From positions 3,728,501-3,792,500 of the forward strand of contig JAYKKI010000077.1 of the NCBI GenBank assembly GCA_039881145.1: 64,000 nucleotides of DNA, in the 5' to 3' direction. This document shows, in pieces, positions 12,797 through 24,614 of the stretch. How positions within the stretch are numbered: the first letter of the stretch is position 1; every line of letters starts with the position of its first letter. The position numbers and the translations under genes were made by a program. The notes below the pieces were generated by a model. That model was not told the origin of the DNA. It was given only the letters and a program-made list of their open reading frames with translations, and did no database searches. This DNA is from Druceiella hillmani. Taxonomy: Eukaryota; Arthropoda; Insecta; Lepidoptera; Hepialidae.

Positions 12797-14245
12797 CAAC
12801 TAAAACATCATTGCAGATCAATTCATAAAGTTACTTTTTAAATGTGTAAAACTGGTCACATGCGTGACTTACTTACTGTAAAGTAACAAAATCCAACGGA
12901 AGAAGTTTAATTCAAAATATTCAAATTAAACATCCAGAATAAATTGTAAATTTATTTTATAAAGAAATAATATTGCTAAGCAGTTCAATAGCCCTGTTTG
13001 CCTGGAAATAACTATAATCATAATTTCGTAACCTAGCGTTTTCTTTAAATACTTCCAACAGTTGTCGCTCAAAAAATTTCAATAATTAATCTACTGATGC
13101 AAGTAAAAAAAATATGACGTATTTAAGTACTCACATATGATTGAATATGATCAATTAAGAATTAAGATTTTATTTACTGATTCCATCAGGAAAAAACCAA
13201 ACTACAGATTATGCAATTCCCTGTCAGCAGCTCTTAGAGAGTTACAAGATCATATTAAACATTAGATTGTTAGAGATTAATGGGATAAAGCATTCAATTG
13301 CTTCGAATGTGTGAGAAATTTATGTGATAAAAATTTCTACATACCAAAGTTATGTACTTTATATAATTTACAATGCTAACTGCAAATGATTTTTATTTAA
13401 ACTTGTTTATGCAGTAGGTATATGAAGGTTAAATAAGGTTACTTATTTACATATAGGCGCTAATTTTAGACCATACTAAGAATATTTTCATTTGAGTATT
13501 GAATGTGTCGTATACTTCATATCATAATTAGTATAAAAATAATGTATGATTTTTTTTACGCTGCATGCAAGGTTAAACCACAGTCAATAATTTTATGTAT
13601 CATTAAAAACAAATGTTCATATAATCTAATATTTTTGTTAAATGATAACATATACTTCAACTCATTCATATACGAGTATTTCCATCAAAATAGAATGATA
13701 CATCTGGTAAGAGTAGCTTTGTCTAAGCCTAACGGTTTTTATTTAAATTTAATTTTATATACTTTGTGTTGGATTATGTTTTAATAAAAAAATATGTTCA
13801 TCAACATAAAAACAAAATTAGTTTTTTCCAAAATGGCATGTGACTCATCTGCATCATTTGTTATCTCCTAGTACACAGTGATATGTTAAAAAACAACAAA
13901 TCAGAGAGAGTGAGACAGCAAAAAATGAGATACTGATTAAGCTTAATTGCCATTTCGACGAGCCGGCATGTTTGATTGTGGTCGAAAGCCTGTTGCTTGT
14001 GTTGTCAGAAAGCACTTTATTACACTATGATTATCTGTTGTCTGGAATGTCTGCTATTTTGACTTGAAATTTTGAAATAAATAGATTCTCAGATGAAAGG
14101 ATTTCTTATTTACTTTGATAAACATGTAAACAAAACAGGCAAACTTGGACAATAAAATTACAAATTAAAGGTCTTAAATTTAAAAAATTGTGACTTCTCC
14201 ACTTTTAAAAATTGTAACAGTAGAAATTGTATTTGAAAATTATAA
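12797..14245. other. sequence between the 33-bp inverted repeats, unassigned
   Basis: AT-rich and without a recognisable coding segment. The 93-codon plus-strand open frame at 13503-13784 has no domain I recognise. Confidence 0.4.
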
Positions 14246-14278
14246 CATTTTGCTATTCATGGCACAGTAAGTCACTTA
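14246..14278 (-). repeat. 33-bp inverted repeat, right copy
   Basis: Exact reverse complement of 12764-12796. The flanks on either side stop matching abruptly. Confidence 0.85.
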
Positions 14279-14555
14279 CGCTCAAACACAAATTCATAGG
14301 CCACACTAACCAGAAGAAATTTTTTTTTTGTACTATATTAAAAAATAACTACCATTAGAGACTATCATTTCTCAAATATTAAAATAATCATGTAACATTG
14401 TGACATCCTGAAATCTGTCTTCTCATGGATTGCATTGTGGATGTAAAATATGAAAACTTCTGAATTATACTTTAAACATTTTTTTAAACCTTTTGGATTG
14501 TGTGCTTCACGAACTACATTAAAAATTTACATATTGAAAATTGCACTTTTTATAT

Positions 14556-14620
14556 AGATATATATGTGTATATAAATATATATATATATATATATATGTA
14601 TGTATATATGGCTATATGTA

Positions 14621-14684
<64 letters not shown>

Positions 14685-14686
14685 TA
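14556..14686. repeat. (TA)n / TATG microsatellite
   Basis: Long TA tracts interrupted by tgtatgtatat blocks, ending in ACACACACATACC. The open frame across it is a repeat artefact. Confidence 0.95.
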
Positions 14687-14689
14687 CCT

Positions 14690-15290
14690 AAAACAATATC
14701 GGCTTATTGATATTATGTAGAAATTATATGACGAAAACCCCTTTACAAATAAGATTTACATTTTTAAGTATCTACATTTTTAATAAAATAATAATTATAT
14801 AAATAATATTTTTTCATTCGTATAATTATACAACATTAAGAATCACATCAATTAAATCATTTTCGTTTCATTGTTTCATTCAACTTTGCTTACGTTGTAG
14901 TAGGAGATGTATTTAAACCACTCTTATTACCATCACACTGTACACAGTACAACGTAAATAAACTGATGTCACAATCATCAGTCTGGAATGTAATTAAGTA
15001 TGTGGGACTATGTATTATCGTGAATATCTCAATAAAAAAAATAATAGTAGAAATTTAGTATAAATAGTCGACAGTACATCAAGATTTAATTTGAACTACA
15101 AATTTCATCCCATGCTGCTGAGATAAAGTTGAGTCAAATTCCAAAATCTGAAGTACTGTCCACTACACCTAAATATTAAATTATTCTTTTTTTTTCTTCA
15201 AGCATATCTACACAATCAACGTAATGTGTAGTACACTGTCCTCTTCAGATTATCAGCCAAATATACCTTTTAGAATAAAGTTATAAGAAG
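14690..15290. other. non-coding stretch
   Basis: No supported feature. Confidence 0.5.
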
Positions 15291-15825
15291 TCAATAGAAG
15301 CTTAACCTCAAGTTTGTGGGGTCGCCACCCTTGTCCCCCGGCCGCCATCTTGAAAAAAGGGGTGAAAACACTTTTCGCGATATCTCGGAAACTATGCGTC
15401 TTACAAAAAATTTGTTAAGTCATAATTTGTAGCAAATTGTTTGCCTACAAATATGTTTATATAACTTTTTGCCCTAAATTAAAAATTAAAGAAGTTATAA
15501 GCAAAAAAGTGCGAAAATTTTTATAAAAATTTTCTTTTTTGCTCTATAACTTTTTTTTATACATTTTACAAAAAAATTACCTCAGACCAATCTTGGTAGA
15601 TTATCTTTTGAGGAAAATTTTTCCCTATAAATTTTTTTTAATTTCATTCATTTAAAACGCTGTTACAGTGCTCCAAAGTTGACCGGGTTCGTCAATGCTC
15701 ATGAGAATCCGGTCGAAACGAAATGTTTAACTTATTTTAGATTTTTTTTTATTGTAAATATATTCTTACAAAATTTTTGTTAAATTTGTACAACTTTACT
15801 TATTCATTCTTAACTCTTTTCCCCG
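15291..15825 (+). repeat. left long terminal inverted repeat
   Basis: Mirrors 17285-17823. The match fades after the gttaaatttgtacaactttac and tattcattcttaactctttt blocks. Confidence 0.85.
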
Positions 15826-16079
15826 CCACCTATGAGATAGAGTTTGTAGGTGCGTTTTTTTTACGTGGTATCCCCAGTAGGCCTACTCCACGGACATCTT
15901 GCTTATAAGGTAATCCTCGACATCATAATATTTTTAATCACTTATTAGCTAGCTACTCTAATCGACTTTTCTTCGATGGCCCAGGCTGTGGCTCAGAACC
16001 TAAATCAACGTCAAATGTGAAAGTTTGAGGAATGACAGGAGTTAAAATTGGAGTCATTGTTGGAAGTTCATCTTCAAAT

Positions 16080-16895
16080 TCATTTTCTTCCATTAACTTT
16101 GATATTTACATAAAGTTGCTGCATGTTTCGCCAGAACAATGGAGGCATACTGTTCAGTTTGTGTTGCATTTCAGGCCTGCTTTTCTGCAGCCACACATGC
16201 TTCCACAGTTTCCTTTGCATCTGCAGAAAATTAATTTCATGAGATCGGGGGGTGCTGGAGGCTTGGAAGCTTGTATTGGCATCCAAATGTTTGCATGCTT
16301 TTCTTTCGTCCTTGTACTTTGCCTTTAATTGTTCAATAACCGTACGCTTCTCTGGAATGTAGTCTCCTTTAATGGAGTTCATTAAATCCGCAAGTCAAAA
16401 TTGGCACTCTTCACTATTCTCATGCAAGTAAACAAAAGTATCCTCCATAGCATTGTCAATGTTATTTTTGCGCTCATCATGTCTTATTTTGTCACTCCAT
16501 TTTTTGGAGTACAATTGCTTGCTGCAATCCTTGTGATACCTAACTCCAACATTGACTAAGCTAGCTATGCGATCAGCAATGATCTTTGCCTGGTCATCAG
16601 AACGTTTGAGAACAAGGTCCAAAATGCTTTTTTTTGTACCTTCATGACGTACATTACATATTTTCCTCTGACGGCTTTGACGCAAGTCACTCTGATCCTG
16701 GAATAATTCGCCGCAAATAAAGCAATAGTTTGAGAAATCAAAATCAGTATCTGGATTTTCTGATACTGAAGATGATGAACTGCTACAGCTGAGACGACGA
16801 ACAATATTATCTGTTCGACTATCACTATAATAATGATAGCAGGAAATATGAACAGTTACTTCAGAAACACTTTGAGAAAATAATTCATTATCCAC
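16080..16895 (-). pseudogene. transposon-encoded zinc-binding protein, interrupted
   Basis: Two minus-strand open frames in the same frame (16895-16395 and 16382-16080) are separated by a single stop codon about 12 bases from the second ATG, so I read them as one interrupted gene of about 270 codons. The first part has an acidic and serine-rich start. It then carries a C-x2-C pair (CFIC, near residue 59) and, about 60 residues later, a YHKDC segment, giving a C-x2-C ... H-x3-C arrangement typical of a treble-clef zinc site. A KIRHDERKNNIDNAMED stretch follows, then KGDYIPEKRTVIEQLKAKYK. This layout recalls unnamed transposon proteins widespread in arthropods. That is recall, not a search. No DDE catalytic triad is visible, so the element is probably defective or internally deleted. 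Confidence 0.55.
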
Positions 16896-17284
16896 ATCGT
16901 TTTTGAATTTTGCTCATTCAAGCAAAGTTTTCACTTCTCTAGCTTTCACAGTTCGAACTTTAATGTCCCCAAAAGGTTTTTTACATATAAAACAATCACT
17001 CATAATTCACGCTTTAAAAAAGGCGCAATGTTTATAACTAAATGAAAATTTCACCACACAAAACTCACAGTTTAATTGATTGAACTGAAAATAATATCCG
17101 CAATTTTCTACACGTGGCAAAATATGTAGCACAACTAAGAGAATAAAATGAGGTAGAAGAAACAGCTACCCTACGTATAATAATAATAGTCGTAGCAGGC
17201 AGATGTTCCTTTGTACCCAAACGGTAACTCAGACCTTTTCTACCTGCTTACCATTCGATAAGTTAAATTTGGTAAATTCTATGG

Positions 17285-17823
17285 TAAAGAAAAGAGTTCG
17301 GAATGAATAAGCAAAGTTGTACGAATTTAATAAAAATTTTGTAAGAATATATTTACAAAAAAAAAAAAATCTAAAATAAGTTAAACATTTCGTTTCGACC
17401 GGATTCTCATGAGCATTGACAAACCCGGTCAACTTTGGAGCGCTGTAACAGCGTTTTAAATGAATGAAATTTAAAAAAAATTATAGGGAAAAATTTTCCT
17501 GAAAAAATAATCTACAAGATTGGTCTGAGGTAATTTTTTTGTAAAATGTATAAAAAAAAAGTTATAGAGCAAAACAGAAAATTTTTATAAAAATTTTCTC
17601 ATTTTTTTGCTTATAACTTCTTTAATTTTTAATTTAGGCCAAAAAGTTATATAAACATATTTGTAGGCAAAACAATTTGCTACAAATTATGACGTAACAA
17701 TTTTTTTGTAAGACACATAGTTTCCGAGATATCGCGAAAAAAGTGTTTTCACCCCTTTTTCCAAGATGGCGGCCGGGGGACAAGGGTGGCGACCCCACAA
17801 ACTTGAGGTTAAGCTTCTATTGA
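17285..17823 (-). repeat. right long terminal inverted repeat
   Basis: Inverted copy of 15291-15825. It includes the complement of the ctcatgagaatccggtcg block at about 17397-17415 and the aagatggcggccgggggac block at about 17763-17781. Confidence 0.85.
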
Positions 17824-17829
17824 ACCCCT

Positions 17830-18680
17830 ACACATGTCCCAAAAATAAAATTGCGGCCTCTAAAAAATGCAATATTCGGTCCTTAAATTGTAACATTTCA
17901 ATGGACTAAGAAAACATTTTGAGATAAAGATATGCAAAAAAGTGCAGATGATGTTCCGTTGCATTATCTGTATACAGGTATAACACACTTTGGTATGCAG
18001 TTAATGATATCTGAGTTTATTCTGAACAAACAGGCAAAAAGTCTGATAATTTTATAAAGTTTTTAATATTTAGGTATCCAATCAGCGTAAAAATAGGCAT
18101 TTATTTAAAAATCAAAAACAATATATAGTGTGTAAATTATTTGGTAATTATTTACACGTATTGCAGATAAATAAAATTGTAATGAATTATACATATAGAC
18201 AACGTGTCTTCCGCTCGAAAAGTTGAGACTTAAGTAAAACCAATTCATGAATAAAAGCGTTGTTGCGGACTGCATTAACTGGTAGGTGCCACAATTCAGA
18301 AATGAAATGACAAATTCCAAGCAGAATCTCAACAGTTTATTTGACTACTTGCCATCGGCTATATACTGCTGAATTGACTTACGAGGTTTCTGCGCCCTTT
18401 TTATATTTGTCACGGAAGAGTGCCGCGTACAAACTAATATCAGAATCAACCAATCAGCAAACAGGTTGAAACTAACCATGATAAGCCCCTTTTGTATGTA
18501 ATTTCTATTGTTTAAAACTTCACATTGTTAAATTCACAGAGAGAACCATTTAATTTTTATGAGTTATTTATGGTCTTCGGCGTCAGGAATGCAGTGGTCA
18601 AGAATGCAATCGTTCGTAACAAGCCTTTTGGTTATACTTTAGTAAATAATTACTGTAATCTATAATACTTGTACGACGCT
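17830..18680. other. non-coding stretch
   Basis: No supported feature. Confidence 0.5.
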
Positions 18681-18760
18681 ATCTACACTAGTGGCTAAAA
18701 AAATTAGCCAGTGGTCTGTGGATTCTACACTACTGGCTAAAGAAATTAGCCAGTAGTGAA
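18681..18760. repeat. two adjacent hairpins built on ctggctaa / ttagccag
   Basis: The second hairpin is perfect: the arms cactactggctaa and ttagccagtagtg surround AGAAA. The first, about 40 bases upstream, is a diverged copy around AAAAA. The two hairpins are thus also direct repeats of each other. Confidence 0.85.
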
Positions 18761-18764
18761 GTTC

Positions 18765-20320
18765 AATGATACTGTAATTACACCTAGTTATAGGCCAATG
18801 GTTCAAGGCCTTCAAAAACTAAACTTTACGAATACTATCAGCAGAATTGTTTGTTTCAGTTCTATTTCTGTTAAGAATTATTTAATTAAATTTAATAGTT
18901 TTAAAGATTTTCTAGCACAAACTCTTTGTACTATTAATTTATGTCGACTCAATCTCAGTCATTATTGCTCCGGTTTGCACTTTTGAAATTCACGCAATTC
19001 CTTCTTTCTTAATTTCTTAGAATTTATTTTAATAGTCTACTGTAATATTGAACAATGTATTATTTCCAGATTGAATTGCAGTTGTAACGAACTTAAATAA
19101 GTTGATAAAAAATAAACTAACAGGCATAATGTTTGGTACTCTCTATTTAGTACATCTTGCACACACTATCGACAAGGGCTTACACGCACCGTGTAGGCAA
19201 TCAAATTTTTGTGCCACCAATTCTGTTTCAACTTAAATAAGTTAACATATTTAAGGCAATATTTTTATTAAACTAAATTTTGGAAATTATTATGTTTCTG
19301 AAGTGTGTTGCGCAAAAATTCGGTTACTTGCAAAAGTCACTGTTTACTTTAAAAGTATTAAATATGGTGTCAAGAATTGTATTCTACTAGGAAACCTGTC
19401 TCTGTTCAAACTTGTTTGGCAAACTGTAAATGTCAGGCATTCTACTAATCATATCATTATAACGAAAAATCTTCATTTGCAATTTCATTGAGCAAGAAGC
19501 TAGAGACTACTATAGCTTGAAGCAACCATGTCTAACATTGATGATGATCGTGTGATCAACCAGTATATTATCCACGCTGAAATAGACTTTATGCAGCACT
19601 CATACAGGATTACATGGCTTGTATGAGTGGTTACGACAAATGACACAATCCATATAATCTGGTACGCACCATATATTTATCCACAAATGCATGTTATTAT
19701 TTTGTTTATAAATTAATTTTTATGTCCATTAAATGTACTTGTTCTCCATAATAGGCCAACAGTGATACTATCTTAATTTTTGAAAATATGGTTCTTATTC
19801 ATTGACCTAGTTAGTACACAGTTTATTAGCTGAATGTTGTGCTGATGATCTCATTGTTTGGACAAGGCTACAAATCGAGATGCAGTAATCTGTTGAGAAA
19901 TAGACGTCTAACCTTGTGAGGTCACTGATCTTTTTTTACGCTACCATTGGTAAATAAATTGCAAATGTGCACATAATGAATATGGTTGTAGTTGTATTTA
20001 TATTACTGCTTTTGATTTATCTACAACAGTCCTTTGGAGATAGATACCATAGATACAGTTTTAATTCCTGGCTAATATTTCATTGTTATTTAAAAGATCT
20101 CATGAATTTATTATTATAAAAATTTAATGTTAAAGTTTTACAATGCGTATTTTTACTTGCTATATTCTTAATCAGTGAGTTAGTTACTAGAGTCCATGCG
20201 AGACCAAGGTTCATTCTATATCTGTATGTGAAGTCATATTGTTCTTCCCTTTTTCTATTTTCTACCGATTTACTTCTGTACATGTCAAATGAAAAATGGA
20301 AGTTTATGAAAGTCAAAGGA
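18765..20320. other. non-coding stretch
   Basis: No supported gene. A short imperfect palindrome (cactcataca ... tgtatgagtg) at about 19597-19630 is the only structure seen. Confidence 0.5.
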
Positions 20321-20322
20321 GG

Positions 20323-20403
20323 AAGGACGATTTAGGAGTTTTTCAACTACAAAATGCAATAAAATATATTTCCCATATATAAAAAAACTCGTAAATCGTC
20401 CTT
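20323..20403. repeat. 21-bp inverted repeat with one mismatch
   Basis: The arms aaggacgatttaggagttttt (20323-20343) and the near-complement at 20383-20403 differ at one position, around a 39-base loop. Confidence 0.85.
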
Positions 20404-20409
20404 TTTGAA

Positions 20410-21488
20410 ATTCATTGTTAACACTGTATTTTTTTTTAAAAATGAGTTTCCAAGCAAAGCATAACAAGATCTGATTATACAAACGACATGGATTTTACCT
20501 GTTAAGGTAATAGATTTGATAACTTCTAATAAGACACACTAGTTCAAACGTTTAATATATTGTAACCAAAAGTTGAATATGGCAAAGTGTTTAACATTAT
20601 AGATAGGTGTATAAATGTAAATAAGCACAATAGACTCTTTGAATCATGAACACCATACTGTAAAAATGACATACAACATACATAACAAATAAAAAATATG
20701 TCAAAAAACTGTTTGCCTTGAGCTTTTCTCGTGTTTGCCATGGATATTGGCATTTTACAGTCGAGGTCTTAATTTTAGATTAAATAATGTACAGAAAATT
20801 GCTGCATGCTGCGGTTACAATTAATATATTGCAAATTAAACAGTTAAATTATTTGTTTAAAATGTGCAAATGAGTTTCGTGTGAAATCTTTAATTAGCTG
20901 AAGTGGAAAGTTGAACAATTTACTTCAGCCTTGCAGTTTCTACTGTGATGTGCTCGACTGCTTTAAAGTTGCAAATTGTTTTAAATAATATATGATTTAA
21001 AACAATTTGTTAAATATTTATTTGGCTACATTCCCCTAAAGAGAGGAATGCAAAATAGACCTTGTATTAGAACTGGAATATAGTTTTTAAAAAAGTTGGT
21101 ATTGTGTAGAATATAAAAAAAACAATTCACCAATTGGAAGTGAGGAAAGACCAAAAAATAAAATACAAATTGTAACCTGTTACATAAGTTTATATGTTAT
21201 ATCTGTTTATGGTGAATCCAACAAGACACAATCTACATTCCTCTTGCTAGTTACTAGTTCAAAGAGTTCCATAGAAATAGCATTTACTAGGTATTGTGAA
21301 AAACAACCTGAATTTTAATAAAAAAATACAAGGTTTCTCTTTTTCGTGTCTGATTTGTCTGATTGACGATTTAAATAAAACTTTAAGGTGCTTTTTTTCA
21401 TTTTCCCTATTTAAGAATGTGTTTAAAACGCCTGGACCCAACCCTATATGGACTTTTGCCGTTCACCTTAACTTATTTTAAAATTATA
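20410..21488. other. non-coding stretch
   Basis: No supported gene. Overlapping 60-codon open frames on both strands near 21259-21481 look random. Confidence 0.5.
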
Positions 21489-21496
21489 GAATAGAG

Positions 21497-21849
21497 CAGT
21501 GGTTCGTAACTGGTGATCTGCAGATCACTGGTGGTCCCTGAAAGCACCCGAAGTGGTCCGTGGACATCATACAATTATTAAATAAATAACAACTAGTCGA
21601 GACGACTTTTCAAGTTTGAAGAGCTGATAGCGGTCGGAACCGGGAGAAGGTGTGGGCATGGGGATGTGCAGCGAGTGTCTCGTTCATTTCGTTCTGTTCA
21701 CCTTTGTTTTAATCCAGCTACATTCTTTTTCATGATCTATCTATCACTATCTTATGATAATTTATATTACCACCAAACAATTGATGGTCCATGCCAAGAC
21801 AAAAATTTAGTGAACTGGTCCCTCATCACTAAAAGATTAAGAACCACTG
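21497..21849. mobile_element. 353-bp non-autonomous hAT-type element
   Basis: The terminal inverted repeats start CAGTGGTTCGTAA and end with the complement of CAGTGGTTCTTAA (12 of 13 match). The flanking octamers gaatagag (21489-21496) and ctatagag (21850-21857) agree in six of eight positions, as expected for an aged hAT 8-bp target duplication. The interior contains gtggtccctg and gtggtccgtgg blocks and no transposase. The plus-strand open frame across the right half is not a gene. Confidence 0.8.
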
Positions 21850-21919
21850 CTATAGAGGATTGTGATATCTAACAAATTTTCATTTTAAAATTTATAACTT
21901 GCAAGCAATTATAGTATAT

Positions 21920-22000
21920 CAGAATGAGAGAAATGGAGCCCCCGTGGGATCAATTCAATGCCCATCTGTCTGTCTGTTTGTCTTTGCAGATTCTTTTCTC
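21920..22000 (+). repeat. short fragment resembling the GTCTGTC repeat family
   Basis: The order ggagcccccgtgggatc followed by CATCTGTCTGTCTGTTTGTC is like the opening blocks of the copies at 1486 and 9238. The body is not recognisably conserved. Confidence 0.3.
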
Positions 22001-22764
22001 AGTAGGGCTAAAATTGTTAATTTGAAATTAACTTCAAATACTAAGAGAGGTGTATGTATACCTTGCTAACTGATGTTGATGACCCCAATAGTTCTGGAAA
22101 AGAGTCAAGCTTTTAACTCCATGCAATAAAATTACATGGCCTTTCAAATATCACATATTTTAGTTTACGTTTTGTTGAAGTTCTCACGCTCCTCCATTTT
22201 TTGTTTTTTCTTAAAAATTTATTAATCATATTTTTTATCATAAATTTTTGTTATTTTCTTGTTTCTTAACTTTATACTGTAATTTTGGTTGAGTGGAAGG
22301 AATTGCTTCTATAGCAATATACAAGGATTGAAAGAATATTATATTAAAAAATATTGAAAATTGGCTGACTAATGATATAGACAGTGTCAGAAGGCATTTA
22401 AAGTTTTCAGTAGGTAAGTGAAGTCACAGTTTGTCTCCAAAGCCAGCTTCGTACCGTACACCTTTCTCCTCTTGCATCTTGGTGATTTTGATGATTTTTT
22501 GCATTTTTTTTATGATGTGAACCTCTTTTTTAAACGAATGAATTGAATTCTAGCACAGTTTCATTTCATATTAAATAGTGTCTTAACTAAATTTGACCTT
22601 CATCCGAGTATTTCAGGTCATGTAAAATAATGTCTAAAAAAATCAAATACGTGTAAATGATCAGTAGTTGAACAAGGATAAAGATTTTTTAAATGCGCAT
22701 TGCAAGACGCTTTTGCAATTTACAGTTTTTACTTTTGTACCATATGTAAAACAATTATTTAAAG

Positions 22765-23516
22765 TAGGGCTCCCCAACCGAAAAAGGGCACCACCGTAGG
22801 GGGCTTAATGAGATTGAAAGGGTGGGAGCAATATGTTCATTCTAAAGAAAAATCTGTTTTAAGTCTTTTAAATCCACTCATTAAATCATTCATTTGTTGT
22901 TTAAGTTTTGACAAGCCTCAACTTGCAAACTCCACTTGTGCTTCCAATCCTTCCACAACACCCGCACACATCACTAGCGATTAGTCAAGCCACATCAGGT
23001 GTAGAAAACGATTGCATGTGCAAACTGTACAACTGTTTGTTTATTCATTTCATTGTTTCACAAATATTCCACTATGAAAGATAACTTCCACCTTATGACA
23101 TTGGAGAAGTTTTGGAAAAACTTTTCCCCTTCATCCAAAATTTGCCTCTCTTGCTTGACCAATAATTGTGCCTTTTCCTCAGCTTACTTATGTGATACAG
23201 GTTTCTCAGCCTTGTTTCAAATCAAAACTAACCGGCAAAATCGTCTTGCCGCCGATGGCTCTGACAAAAACTGAATCCTAAAATGAACCGACTGATTCAG
23301 ACCATGCAAGCATAAACTTTGCATTAGTACAATTTTATTATTAAATTATACCTAATTATTTTTAGGAGTGAACACCAAAGTTCTAATTTATTTAATTTTG
23401 CGTGTTATTGCGAAAATAAATGTAATGCCAAGAAAAAATTTAAAAAGGGGGGGGGGGCGTGAATATATTTTTTATAATCTGGGGAGGCTCAACGCAAAAA
23501 GGGTTGGGAATCGCTG
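22765..23516 (+). mobile_element. hAT transposon remnant, 752 bp, perfect 8-bp target duplication
   Basis: The element runs from tagggctccccaacc (22765) to ggttgggaatcgctg (ending 23516) and is flanked by identical octamers atttaaag (22757-22764 and 23517-23524). The terminal repeats match in about 11 of 15 positions. The interior holds a fragment of a hAT transposase C-terminus. The right-terminal block (ggggaggctcaacgcaaaa) and left-terminal block resemble those of the element nested in the copia remnant at 31765-32191, so both belong to one family. Confidence 0.92.
23053..23274 (+). pseudogene. hAT transposase C-terminal dimerisation-domain fragment
   Basis: The 73-codon frame ends with AYLCDTGFSALFQIKT then RQNRL. 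This is the conserved Y-L-C-E-x-G-F-S-A-L ... K-x-x-x-R-N-R-L signature at the C-terminal dimerisation region of hAT transposases of the ZBED5/FAM200 kind. Everything N-terminal of it, including the catalytic core and BED finger, is missing. The frame stops soon after the signature. It sits inside a hAT element with target duplications, which supports the assignment. Confidence 0.85.
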
Positions 23517-23524
23517 ATTTAAAG

Positions 23525-24414
23525 CAATGTCTTTGTTCCATGAAAGAAATATTTAAAAATATCTACTCTAGGCACATAAGCATGTGAAGCAGTTAACTTG
23601 AAATGCTATAGCTTCATCTTCTGGTACTCTGTATCCACAAGTGTGAGCACACCAATTTTAATCACATTCTTAACATTTTTTCCCCGAGAAGTAGATTCAG
23701 CCAGACCTTTCTTTGGCTTTTCAATTTTTATTTTTTTTATCAGATTTTAAGGTTACTGACAAAAAGGGAATATTATTTGGTAACTCAAAAAATAAAACTA
23801 AATCCATATAGGATCATTCAAGCATCTGTCCATTCATATATAAAAGCCGTTGGAAAGCTACAATTTGACATAGTAATGGAAATTATGGACATAGAATGAA
23901 ACTTATTTGACATAATACTGGAACTAGCTTGTTTGAGAATTTTGGAGATGGCTAGTGAAAGGATTTTTTGACATGATAATATATATTCCATTCCTAGCAA
24001 TATTGACTCCCAAAAGATGCTTATGTAGAAATTTTGATAGTCAGGATGTAAGATGGCATAAAAGATGGTTCTGTTATTCGTATAAGATGCTATGCAGATA
24101 TACATAAATATAAATTTTTAGCATATGAGTTATCGATTAATTATCGTATTCCAATCAAATTATGGTAATACTTAAATGAGGGGAATCTATTAGTCGAAGA
24201 AAACAAGTTTTCCAAACATTCTAGGTAGCCATTTTTTATTTACGAATCTTTTTGGTGAATATTTTCATTGATATTTTTCTGATGCTGACTAAATTTTAAT
24301 TTTTTTCATATACAAAATTGGCTGTTATTAGTTTTTTGTGAAAAATCAAAGTTTATTTTTCTTGCCTTATACAATTATAGTAAAAAGAAAAATGTTGTTT
24401 ATTTTATTTAGGAT
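23525..24414. other. non-coding stretch
   Basis: No supported gene. A 95-codon minus-strand open frame at 23818-24105 shows no recognisable domain. Confidence 0.45.
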
Positions 24415-24610
24415 TTGGTAAAGATTTATCAGATTGATGCAAAACTTTCACTATCGTATAACTTACAGTGTCCAAATAGAGGTAGGGTATATCAATATCT
24501 TTTCTTTTTATAACATGTGGGTAATGATGAATAGCTATTCAAGTGAAGAATTTAAATGTGTTACATGCGTTTTTGAGTTATATTTTCAACCCTTATCGGT
24601 TGTTGTGTTT
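24415..24610 (+). repeat. dispersed repeat, paired with 11728-11905
   Basis: Carries the same ordered blocks as 11728-11905 in direct orientation: gcaaaactttcactat, gggta, gtgggtaatgatgaat, aagtgaagaat, tgcgtttttgagtta. Confidence 0.55.
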
Positions 24611-24614
24611 ACAG

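Larger units (their letters stand above)
15291..17823 (-). mobile_element. 2.5 kb DNA transposon with ~530-bp terminal inverted repeats
   Basis: The left end (tcaatagaagcttaacctca at 15291) and right end (its complement, ending at 17823) begin inverted repeats that continue for about 530 bp on each side. They diverge only by scattered substitutions and small indels. The repeats run through shared blocks such as gtggggtcgccacccttg, ttcgcgatatctcggaaac and ctcatgagaatccggtcg. Between them lies a minus-strand reading frame broken by a stop. The immediate flanks (ataagaag and acccctac) show no clear target duplication. If the true end is a few bases inside, a TA duplication is possible. Such long TIRs occur in several DNA transposon superfamilies; I do not assign one. 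Confidence 0.85.

Noticed and set aside
23446..23458. Poly-G run as a G-quadruplex regulatory site
   Set aside because: It lies in the right part of a hAT remnant; a single G run does not make a quadruplex.
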